Assembly: GCA_024711155.1 (NCBI GenBank)
Contig: JANJTK010000018.1
Coordinates: 1-33,939 of the forward strand
Direction of reading: 5' to 3'
DNA: 33,939 bases
Origin: Burkholderiaceae bacterium
Lineage (GTDB): Bacteria > Pseudomonadota > Gammaproteobacteria > Burkholderiales > Burkholderiaceae_E
In this document: positions 21,627-28,013 of the stretch, one piece after another
How positions within the stretch are numbered: the first letter of the stretch is position 1
Layout of the letters: the number at the start of each line of letters is the position of its first letter
The notes under the pieces: generated by a model
What the model saw: the letters and a program-made list of their open reading frames with translations, nothing else
Databases searched by the model: none
Told to the model about the DNA's origin: nothing
Translations under genes and position numbers: made by a program

Positions 21627-22550
21627 ATGAGAAAGACCCGACGCGAGTTCCCGATGGACGACGGCGTGCGCCTGGTCGCCGACGTCTACGGCGCGGCCGG
21701 CGCGCCGCCGGTGATCCTCGCGCACGGCGGCGGCCAGACGCGGCATGCGTGGGGCGGCACCGCGCGCGCACTGGTCGAAGCCGGATGGCAGGCGATCGCC
21801 TACGATCACCGCGGCCACGGCGAGAGCGGCTGGTCGACCGGCGGCGACTACTCGCTGGACCGTCTCGCCGAGGACCTGCGCGCGCTCGCGCGCTCGTGCT
21901 CCGCGCCGCCGGTGGTCATCGGCGCGTCGCTCGGGGGCCTGAGCGCGATGGTCGCGCAGGGCGAGAGCGACGAGGCGCTGTTCCGCGCCGTCGTCCTGGT
22001 CGACATCGCGCCGAACATGAACCGCGACGGCGCGATGGCCGTCGTTCGCTTCATGGGACAGAACGTCGAGGAGGGCTTCGCGTCGCTCGACGAAGCGGCC
22101 GACGTCATCGCGCGCTACACCGGCCGGCCGCGCCGCCACAACCCCGCGGGGCTGGCGAAGAACCTGCGCCTGGGCGACGACGGCCGCTACCGCTGGCACT
22201 GGGATCCGCGATTCCTCGACGTGACCGACGACCACACCACGACGCCCGAGCGCCTGATGGACGCGGCGCGCAACATCCGGCTGCCGATGCTGCTGGTGCG
22301 CGGGCGCATGAGCGACCTCGTCACCGAGGAGGTCGCGCGCGAGTTCCTCGCCGCAATGCCGCACGTCGAGTTCGTCGACGTCGCCGACGCGCGGCACATG
22401 GTGGCCGGCGACCGCAACGACGCGTTCACCGGTGCGGTGGTGTCGACGCTGGCGCGCTGGGGATTCGCGCGCGAGTCGGCAGCGCAGGCGTCACGCGAGG
22501 TGGCGTCGCAGGAAGGCGAGCGTCCGGTCCCACGCGAGTTGCGCCGCTGA
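21627..22550 (+). CDS. Alpha/beta hydrolase fold enzyme
   Basis: This encodes a 307-aa cytoplasmic hydrolase. The oxyanion stretch is HGGGQTRHAW (33-42), the strand-5 elbow GASLGG contains S101 as nucleophile, and the probable base is the histidine of ADARHMVAGD near the C-terminus. A DHRGHGES motif sits between them, as in epoxide hydrolase and haloperoxidase-like members. The substrate is unknown. The ATG at 21627 gives the family start (MRKTRREFPMDDGVRLVADVYG). The last 20 codons overlap the 3' end of the convergent dienelactone hydrolase gene by 60 nt. The C-terminal ~25 residues look non-conserved and may be read-through into the neighbour. Confidence 0.88.
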   Translation: MRKTRREFPMDDGVRLVADVYGAAGAPPVILAHGGGQTRHAWGGTARALVEAGWQAIAYDHRGHGESGWSTGGDYSLDRLAEDLRALARSCSAPPVVIGASLGGLSAMVAQGESDEALFRAVVLVDIAPNMNRDGAMAVVRFMGQNVEEGFASLDEAADVIARYTGRPRRHNPAGLAKNLRLGDDGRYRWHWDPRFLDVTDDHTTTPERLMDAARNIRLPMLLVRGRMSDLVTEEVAREFLAAMPHVEFVDVADARHMVAGDRNDAFTGAVVSTLARWGFARESAAQASREVASQEGERPVPRELRR

Positions 22551-23384
22551 CGCGTCGTAGCGCGGCGTGGTGTCGTTGTTGAACCCGTGCTGCGTGCCCG
22601 GATACCGGTGCACCTCGAAGCGCGCGCCCGCTGCCGCGAGCGCCGCCTCGTAGGCCGGCCAGGCGGCGTTGATGCGCTCGTCGATTCCCGCCAGGTGCAC
22701 CTGCAACGGCGCCTTCACGCGAGCCGCTTCGCCCGGCGCCGGCGTGTTGCCGTAGAAGGCGACCGCCGCGTCCAGGCCGGGCAGGCGGGTGGCCAGCCAG
22801 TGCACGATGCCCCCGCCGTAGCAGAAACCCACCGCGCCGGACTTGCCGTTGCCGTCGGCGCGCGCCGCCAGCCATCGAGCGCAAGCCAGGAAGTCCTCGC
22901 GCGTCTTCGCCTGGTCGAGCGTCGCGAACGCCTCGCGCGCCTTGTCCTCGTCGCCCGGGTAGCCGCCCAGCGGCGACAGCGCATCGGGCGCGAAGGCCAT
23001 GAAGCCGTCGAGCGCGAGCCGGCGCGCGATGTCCTCGATGTGCGGGTTGAGCCCGCGGTTCTCGTGGATCACCAGCACGGCGGGCAGGCGCGTCGAGCCG
23101 GCCGCGGCCGGACGCGCCAGGTAACCGCCGACCTTGCCGTGGCCGGCGGGCGACGGCACCTCGGCGCGCTCGCCCTTCAGGCGCGCATCGTCGGGGCGCA
23201 CCTGCTGGCCGGCGGCGAAGTCGGGGCTCAGCGCCGCCAGCAGTGCGGCCGCACTCACGCCTGCCTTCGCGAACCGGCGCGCCTCCCTCAGGAAGCCGCG
23301 CCGGTCGACGTCCCCGTGCACGTACGCGTCGAAGAGGATCAGCAGTTCCTGGTCGAAATCCTGCGCGGTCGCGCGTGGCGGCAT
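22491..23384 (-). CDS. Dienelactone hydrolase family protein, likely Tat-exported
   Basis: This encodes a 297-aa protein. The DLH triad is present: C188 in GFCYGG, D235 in LAGIDERI and H266 in GTQHGFNND, with E108 in the HENRG motif that activates the cysteine. Classical DLH opens dienelactones in chloroaromatic degradation; many paralogues act on other esters or lactones. The N-terminus has D27-RRGFL (28-32) followed by a moderately hydrophobic stretch to about residue 50, a twin-arginine-like signal placed unusually far in, as in several related periplasmic DLH-like proteins. A strong AGGAGGG ribosome site precedes the ATG. It lies downstream of the redox cluster on the same strand. Confidence 0.88.
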   Translation of the reverse strand: MPPRATAQDFDQELLILFDAYVHGDVDRRGFLREARRFAKAGVSAAALLAALSPDFAAGQQVRPDDARLKGERAEVPSPAGHGKVGGYLARPAAAGSTRLPAVLVIHENRGLNPHIEDIARRLALDGFMAFAPDALSPLGGYPGDEDKAREAFATLDQAKTREDFLACARWLAARADGNGKSGAVGFCYGGGIVHWLATRLPGLDAAVAFYGNTPAPGEAARVKAPLQVHLAGIDERINAAWPAYEAALAAAGARFEVHRYPGTQHGFNNDTTPRYDASAAQLAWDRTLAFLRRHLA

Positions 23385-23417
23385 GGCGGCTCCCTCCTGG
23401 TTTCAGCCAGACTACCG

Positions 23418-23477
23418 CTGCGGCTTCGGCGCCGGAAAAAGACAACGCCGGCGCGAGGGGATCGGGAATCGCCGCAG
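23418..23477 (-). other. Nested inverted repeat between His-rich and DLH genes
   Basis: CTGCGGC (23418-23424) pairs with GCCGCAG (23471-23477). Inside, GCGCCGG (23429-23435) pairs with CCGGCGC (23448-23454). This could form a large stem-loop at the end of the redox operon's transcript, possibly a partial terminator. No T-run follows, so the role is uncertain. Confidence 0.3.
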
Positions 23478-23479
23478 CC

Positions 23480-23959
23480 TCAGTGCGCGAGCGGTTTGAA
23501 CCCCGGGTCGTCGAAGTACTTCGCGTAGCTCGCGAGCGCGCCTGCGACCTTGTCGGCGCCGCTTCGCCGGCTCTTGCCCTTCGCCTTGCCGGCCATGCGC
23601 TCGACGCCGTCGAGTACGTCGGCGAGCACGACGTGCAGTTGCTCGTCCGCCTTCGGATCGAGCTTGCACTCGGCGACGATGCGCGCGACTTCGCCCTCGA
23701 CGCTCTTCGACAGCGCGTCGTATGCCTGCGCGGACATCCGGTTGCGGTGGATGTCCTGCAGCGAGGCGGCCATCGCCTCTCGGATGCCCCCCATCGAGCG
23801 ACGCAGCGCTTCGTCGGTGGCCCACTTCTTGCCGGCGTCGAGTTGCAGCTTCACGGTGCCGTGGCCGTGCGAGTGGCTGTCCGCCGCGGTGGCAGCGAGT
23901 GCGGATCCCGCGACGCCTGCGCACAGTGCAGCGGCAACCGCGATCGATCGAATCTTCAT
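23480..23959 (-). CDS. Exported protein with His-rich N-terminus, unknown function
   Basis: This encodes a 159-aa protein I do not recognise. It has a Sec signal peptide (MKIRSIAVAAALCAGVAGSALA, cleavage near residue 22), then HSHGHG (29-34), a likely metal-binding stretch at the mature N-terminus. The rest is predicted helical (EALRRSMGGIREAMAASLQ, EGEVARIVAECKLD, ending FDDPGFKPLAH). The single mature cysteine is C98. I start at the ATG at 23959 because GGAG lies 7 nt upstream; an in-frame ATG at 23971 would add four residues ahead of the signal. It follows the ferric-reductase-like gene by 90 nt on the same strand, suggesting a periplasmic accessory role with metal or haem, which is inference. 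Confidence 0.65.
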   Translation of the reverse strand: MKIRSIAVAAALCAGVAGSALAATAADSHSHGHGTVKLQLDAGKKWATDEALRRSMGGIREAMAASLQDIHRNRMSAQAYDALSKSVEGEVARIVAECKLDPKADEQLHVVLADVLDGVERMAGKAKGKSRRSGADKVAGALASYAKYFDDPGFKPLAH

Positions 23960-24049
23960 GAGGCTCTCCATTGGGTGATGTGCGTCGGCCTCGCGCGGCG
24001 TGCGCGGATCGGCCGTGATTGAAACGGTGGTCGTCGAAAGAAGTCGTCG

Positions 24050-25369
24050 CTAGCGCATCTCGAAGGCCTCCTGGTGAAACCGCAACCGGGTGCCGATCCC
24101 GGCGAACGCGCCGCGCAGCGCATCGGCGAGTCCCCGCGGGCCGCAAAACCAGACCTCGGCGGAACCCGCGCTGCGCAGCGACGTCGCAAGCGTGTCGGCG
24201 TCGAGCAAGTCACCCTGCCGCGCGCCGTGCACGGTCAGGCCCACGCCCGGCAGCGTCGCGCACAGCTTCTCGAGGCGCGCGACGAACGGATCGGCGGCGC
24301 GGTCGCGGGTGCAGTAGTGCAGCTCGGCCTCGGGCGCCCGCGCGGGGTCGGCCTGCAACGATTCGAGCCAGGCCAGGAACGGCGTGACGCCGATGCCGCC
24401 GGCAACCCAGACCTGCTTCGCGTTGCGATCGCAGCGAGCGATGTCGAACCGGCCGTAGGGTCCCTCGACGCGCACCGGCTGCCCCGCCTGCAGGCGCTGT
24501 GCGAGACCGCGGGTGTAGTCGCCGAGCGCCTTGACCTCGAAACTGACGCTCCGGTTGCCCAGGTCCGCGCCCGCGATCGTGAACGGATGCGCGCCCTCGT
24601 CGGGATGGAAGGTCACGAACGCGAACTGACCCGGGCGATGCCCGCGCCACGAGCGATCGAGCCGGCAGCGCACGGTCGTGACGTCCGGCGCGGTGCGCTC
24701 GATCGCGACGACCTCGCCGGTCGCGGCACGCGCGCGACCAATCAGGCCGGACAGCGAGCCGACCGCACTCGCCACCCCGACGCCGACCAGCGTGCCCAGC
24801 ATCCAGCCAGCCGGCCCGGACCAGTAGTCGGCGGGGGCGAGCATCAGCGAGTGAAACGCCACCGCGAGATACAGCACCGGCATCGCGCGATGCAGCGCGC
24901 GCCAGGGACGATACGGGAACTTCTTCCACAGCGTGATGGCCAGCATCGCGAGCAGCGCGTAGATCGCCCACTCGCCCATCTCCTCCGCCAGGTCGCGCGC
25001 GATCTCGAAGCCGCCGGCGAACTTCTCCTTCGGCACCCGGCCCTGGCGACCGATCGTCGACTTCAGGATGTCGTCCGACATCTCGACCAGCCAGTGAAGC
25101 GCGCCGAAAGCGACGCCGAGAATCCCGGCCCACTTGTGCGTCCGGTAGACGCGGTCCATCCCTCCGAGCGGCGTCTCGAGCCAGCCGGGCCGCGTCGCCA
25201 GCACCATCGCGAGCGACATCAGCGCGATCGACAGGTAGCCGCTCAGGAAGAGCGCCTGTTGGCGGGCCAGCCACAGCGGATGCGCGTCGACGCCGGCGAC
25301 GCCGACGACGGCCGCCGATCCCCAGGCGGCAACGACGACGGCCAGCAGTCCTGCGAGCAGGGTCTTCAT
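24050..25369 (-). CDS. Ferric-reductase/NOX-like membrane flavocytochrome
   Basis: This encodes a 439-aa protein. Residues 1-210 form about six membrane helices with two histidine pairs, H78/H92 and H160/H173, each spaced by 13 residues, the bis-haem arrangement of ferric-reductase-like domains. Residues 215-439 are a ferredoxin-NADP-reductase module: FAD site HPFTIAG (261-267), nucleotide site GGIGVTPF (324-331) and CGP (409-411). Such proteins pass electrons from NAD(P)H via FAD and two haems b across the membrane. In known SHP/DHC clusters the third gene encodes a b-type cytochrome; this one likely fills that role with its own NAD(P)H input. The ATG at 25369 is the natural start. Confidence 0.88.
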   Translation of the reverse strand: MKTLLAGLLAVVVAAWGSAAVVGVAGVDAHPLWLARQQALFLSGYLSIALMSLAMVLATRPGWLETPLGGMDRVYRTHKWAGILGVAFGALHWLVEMSDDILKSTIGRQGRVPKEKFAGGFEIARDLAEEMGEWAIYALLAMLAITLWKKFPYRPWRALHRAMPVLYLAVAFHSLMLAPADYWSGPAGWMLGTLVGVGVASAVGSLSGLIGRARAATGEVVAIERTAPDVTTVRCRLDRSWRGHRPGQFAFVTFHPDEGAHPFTIAGADLGNRSVSFEVKALGDYTRGLAQRLQAGQPVRVEGPYGRFDIARCDRNAKQVWVAGGIGVTPFLAWLESLQADPARAPEAELHYCTRDRAADPFVARLEKLCATLPGVGLTVHGARQGDLLDADTLATSLRSAGSAEVWFCGPRGLADALRGAFAGIGTRLRFHQEAFEMR

Positions 25370-25396
25370 CGGATCATCTCCTTTCGTTGCATCAGT

Positions 25397-25828
25397 TCAG
25401 CGCGCCGTCCCCGGAGCTGCCGATGGCAGGTCGTCGCGACAGCGGCGACGGTTGCACTCGCCTGCGGGGCTGCGCTCGCGCCCGCTCCGGGACGCGCGCT
25501 CGGCGTCGCGCCAGCGCTCCTCGCCGCGCCGCGTTGCGATCTCTCCGCTGCGCGGGTCCACCCGCAGCTTCGCGCGCACGCCGTTGCGATCGGTGGCGCG
25601 CACCTCGTACGCGCCGTGCTCGCGCTTGATCTTCTCGACGTTGCGGTAGCCCGCCGTCTCGAGCCTGCGGTACACCTCGCCGATCGACAGCCACTGCTGC
25701 GGCTGCCCGGCGGCCGGCGGATCGCCGGCCGCGAGCGCAGGCGAGCGGCCGACGCTCGCCAGCACGAGAACGAATCCCAGCGCGATCAGGGTACGCGCCC
25801 GCCCGGTATGCAGTCGAACCATGCTCAT
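25397..25828 (-). CDS. Exported PepSY-domain protein
   Basis: This encodes a 143-aa protein. The signal peptide covers residues 1-34 (hydrophobic LIALGFVLVLASVG, ending ALAAG). One PepSY-like unit spans about 45-100: WLSIGEVYRRLETAGYRNVEKIKREHGAYEVRA, then KLRVDPRSGEI. The C-terminal 40 residues are Arg-rich and disordered, with two cysteines. PepSY domains are often periplasmic and occur beside ferric-reductase-like proteins and PhoPQ-type kinases, where they may inhibit or sense. Start ATG at 25828 follows GGAAG by 5 nt. It sits 27 nt before the flavocytochrome gene and 26 nt after dhc, within one operon. Confidence 0.8.
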   Translation of the reverse strand: MSMVRLHTGRARTLIALGFVLVLASVGRSPALAAGDPPAAGQPQQWLSIGEVYRRLETAGYRNVEKIKREHGAYEVRATDRNGVRAKLRVDPRSGEIATRRGEERWRDAERASRSGRERSPAGECNRRRCRDDLPSAAPGTAR

Positions 25829-25854
25829 GATGTCTTCCTTCGATCGTGCGACGA

Positions 25855-26349
25855 TCATTCGTCGTAGTAGTAGCCGCGGTCGGCGTCGGAGTGGCACGCG
25901 GCGCAGTTGGCGCGCGTGCGGACTTCCTTGTGCCGCCACTCCCAATCGGGCACCTTCCGGTGTTCGCGGACCCATGCAGGCAGTTCGGTGATCCGCTGCG
26001 GGGCGCTGCCGGGCGCGACGCCGCGCAGCAGCTTTGCGCCATATCGCGCCCCGCCGGCGTCGGCGGCGTTGTCGACCAGGTAGCGGGTGATGCGCGCCGC
26101 CGTCGCCGGCTCGAGCGAGGCGTCGTCGCCGAAGTGGTCGCGCAGGCCGGCCATCATCGTCTGCCAGGATCGCGCCGGCAGCATCGACGGCGCGAAGGCG
26201 AGGTGGCAGCTCCCGCACTCTTCCTTGACGACCGGATCGGCCACGGGCGGGAAGTAGTGGCTGCCGCCCGCCTGCGCGCGCGTCAGCGCGAGCGCCGCGA
26301 GCAGTGCGAGGAACGCGACGGGTGCGAGCAGTCGAAGCGGGAATTTCAT
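25855..26349 (-). CDS. Dihaem cytochrome c (DHC)
   Basis: This encodes a 164-aa exported cytochrome. The signal peptide (hydrophobic 7-22) ends near AQAG, residue 28. Two c-type haem sites, CGSCH (45-49) and CAACH (149-153), lie near the two ends of the mature protein, as in the DHC family. LAFAPSMLPARSW directly after the first haem is typical. DHC is the known electron donor to SHP. The C-terminus ends in GYYYDE. It lies 37 nt after shp and 26 nt before the PepSY gene. The DHC/SHP pairing is established for Rhodobacter-type clusters; function here is inferred from that. Confidence 0.9.
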   Translation of the reverse strand: MKFPLRLLAPVAFLALLAALALTRAQAGGSHYFPPVADPVVKEECGSCHLAFAPSMLPARSWQTMMAGLRDHFGDDASLEPATAARITRYLVDNAADAGGARYGAKLLRGVAPGSAPQRITELPAWVREHRKVPDWEWRHKEVRTRANCAACHSDADRGYYYDE

Positions 26350-26386
26350 GCGATTCTCCTGTTTGCGGTTCGGCCGGCGGCCAGCC

Positions 26387-26809
26387 TCACTGGCCCAGCA
26401 CGAAGGTCAGCCAGTCGCCCTTCTCGAGCGCCGTGCACTCGCGGCCGAGCACCTCGTTGCAGTTGCGCTTGAACCACTTCTCGACCTTCGCGGGGTCGGT
26501 GTAACGTGACGGCGAAGCGGAGAGCGCCATCGCGTCGATGCTCTTGCCGGCTGGCGTGCGACCCGCGGCGCGCGGCTCGGTGCCGTGACACGAGGTGCAG
26601 GCGGGCGTGTCGGGCTTGCCCGCGCCGAAGGCGCGGGTATGAAGGGTGTTGCCGCGCGCGGCCGAGAATCCCGCGAAAGCCGGGTCCGACGCCCTGGCGG
26701 CGCTGGCGTAGCGGTCCAGTTGTTCGTCGCGCGGACCGGCCGTGGCCGACAACGGCAGCGCGAGCGCCAGCGCGATGCACGAAACCCGGAGTGCGATGCG
26801 GTTGTTCAT
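26387..26809 (-). CDS. shp: Sphaeroides-haem-protein-like cytochrome c (SHP, DUF1924)
   Basis: This encodes a 140-aa periplasmic high-spin cytochrome. A signal peptide ends near residue 24 (ATAG). One haem site, C71-T-S-C-H75, follows GKPDTPA. The hallmark R115-N116-C117...C125 is present: Asn as the unusual removable sixth ligand next to a disulfide cysteine, then EKGDW. SHP binds O2 and NO at the Asn side; its cellular role is debated. Start ATG at 26809 was chosen because the longer reading to 26902 crosses the regulatory boxes and lacks a signal. It is the first gene of the redox operon and diverges from the PepSY/two-component operon. Confidence 0.92.
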   Translation of the reverse strand: MNNRIALRVSCIALALALPLSATAGPRDEQLDRYASAARASDPAFAGFSAARGNTLHTRAFGAGKPDTPACTSCHGTEPRAAGRTPAGKSIDAMALSASPSRYTDPAKVEKWFKRNCNEVLGRECTALEKGDWLTFVLGQ

Positions 26810-26875
26810 GTCCTGTTCCTCGATGACCTTGCGACGTGCGATCGGTGCACGGAAGGCACTTTGCGCGTGCCCCGC

Positions 26876-26912
26876 TGAACCGAAGCTGAACCGCGCGTTC
26901 ATCCTGCGTTCA
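26876..26912. promoter_or_regulatory. Back-to-back PhoP-like boxes in divergent promoter
   Basis: On the plus strand CGTTCA occurs at 26896-26901 and 26907-26912 (11 bp apart, 5-nt spacer). On the minus strand GGTTCA occurs at 26892-26887 and 26881-26876, again 11 bp apart. This matches the PhoP-box layout (two GTTTA-like hexamers, 11-bp period). The plus-strand box ends 12 bp before a TATAAG (-10, 26925-26930), the spacing of a class II activated promoter for the PepSY-regulator-kinase operon. The minus-strand box points at shp, with a weak CAAAGT at the mirror position (26863-26858). Binding by the adjacent PhoP-like regulator is inferred. Confidence 0.6.
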
Positions 26913-26924
26913 GCTTCGCCGGGC

Positions 26925-26930
26925 TATAAG
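26925..26930 (+). promoter_or_regulatory. -10 element for PepSY-regulator-kinase operon
   Basis: TATAAG starts 13 nt before the ATG at 26938, so transcription would start at or next to the ATG. No Shine-Dalgarno sequence is present, and the -35 position is occupied by the plus-strand PhoP-like box. Confidence 0.45.
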
Positions 26931-26937
26931 CGGTGCC

Positions 26938-27351
26938 ATGGAAGCGAAGGCCATGCAGGCAGGCGGCGTGACTGATCGACGCGGCACGCGCGAGGGTGGC
27001 GCCCGACGCGGGCGGCCGCTGCTGTGCGCGCTCGCGCTCGTCGCGGCGCTCGCGGCCGGACTCGGCGCCGGGACAGCGCAGGCCGGCCGGACGGACGACC
27101 ACGACCGTGCCCGCGAGGCGCTCGAGGCGGGCGAGATCCTGCCGCTGGGAACGATCCTCGCGCGCATCGAACGCGAATTTCCCGGGCGGGTGCTCGACGT
27201 GGACCTCGAGCGCGAACACGAGCAGGGCCGCGGGCGCTGGATGTACCGGATCAAGCTGCTGCGCGCGGGCGGCACGCGGATGCGGATCGAGGTCGACGCA
27301 CGCGACGGGACGATCATCGCCGCCCGGGCGCGCCCGCGAAAGGGCGATTGA
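26938..27351 (+). CDS. Exported or membrane-anchored PepSY-domain protein
   Basis: This encodes a 137-aa protein. A basic N-terminus (RRGTREGGARRGR, 14-26) precedes a hydrophobic stretch (28-48) ending GTAQAG, a probable signal or anchor. The PepSY unit spans about 60-132: EILPLGTILARIEREFPGRVLDVDLE, then YRIKLLR and MRIEVDARDGTIIAARAR. PepSY proteins coded with PhoPQ-type systems are thought to act in the periplasm as sensors or kinase modulators. The ATG at 26938 is probably leaderless; a second ATG (M6) is close. The stop shares one base with the regulator start (TGATG), so expression is coupled. Confidence 0.85.
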   Translation: MEAKAMQAGGVTDRRGTREGGARRGRPLLCALALVAALAAGLGAGTAQAGRTDDHDRAREALEAGEILPLGTILARIEREFPGRVLDVDLEREHEQGRGRWMYRIKLLRAGGTRMRIEVDARDGTIIAARARPRKGD

Positions 27352-28013
27352 TGCGTCTGCTGGTCGTAGAGGACGAACCGACGCTGCAGGCCCAGCTCTC
27401 GGACGCGCTGCACGCCGCCGGCTACGCGGTCGACTGTGCCGACAACGGCGTCGATGCGAGTCACCTGGGAGAAACGGAACCCTACGACGCGGTGGTGCTC
27501 GACCTCGGGCTGCCGCGCATCGACGGCGTCACGGTGCTGAAGTCGTGGCGCGCCAGCGGGCGCGCGATGCCGGTGCTCGTGCTCACCGCTCGCGACAGCT
27601 GGCACGAGAAGGTCGCAGGCATCGACGCCGGCGCCGACGACTACCTGACCAAGCCGTTCCACATGGAGGAGCTGCTGGCCCGGCTGCGCGCGCTGCTGCG
27701 GCGCGCCGGAGGGCACGCGAGCGCGGAGCTGCGCTGCGGTCCGCTCGCGCTCGACACGCGCAGCGGCCGCGCAACCGTGGACGGACAGGCGCTGCAGCTG
27801 ACCGGCCACGAATACCGCGTGCTCGCGTACCTGATTCACCGGCGGGACCAGGTGGTCTCGCGCGCCGAACTCGTCGAGCACATCTACGAGCAGGACTTCG
27901 ACCGCGACTCGAACACCGTCGAGGTGTTCATCGCGCGGCTGCGCAAGAAGCTGCCGCCGGGGATGATCGAAACCGTGCGCGGCCTCGGCTACCGACTGGT
28001 CGAGCCGCAATGA
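27351..28013 (+). CDS. PhoP-like OmpR-family response regulator
   Basis: This encodes a 220-aa regulator. The receiver domain has E7/D8, phosphoacceptor D51 in VVLDLGLP, T79 and K101 in LTKPFHMEELLAR. The stretch ARDSWHEKVAGIDAGADDY is typical of PhoP/QseB-like regulators. The C-terminal winged helix (about 125-220) includes LTGHEYRVLAYLIHR and DSNTVEVFIARLRKKL. These regulators bind two half-sites spaced 11 bp apart, which fits the boxes at 26876-26912. It overlaps the kinase gene by 4 nt (ATGA). Signal is unknown; likely targets are the shp operon and its own operon (inference). Confidence 0.93.
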   Translation: MRLLVVEDEPTLQAQLSDALHAAGYAVDCADNGVDASHLGETEPYDAVVLDLGLPRIDGVTVLKSWRASGRAMPVLVLTARDSWHEKVAGIDAGADDYLTKPFHMEELLARLRALLRRAGGHASAELRCGPLALDTRSGRATVDGQALQLTGHEYRVLAYLIHRRDQVVSRAELVEHIYEQDFDRDSNTVEVFIARLRKKLPPGMIETVRGLGYRLVEPQ

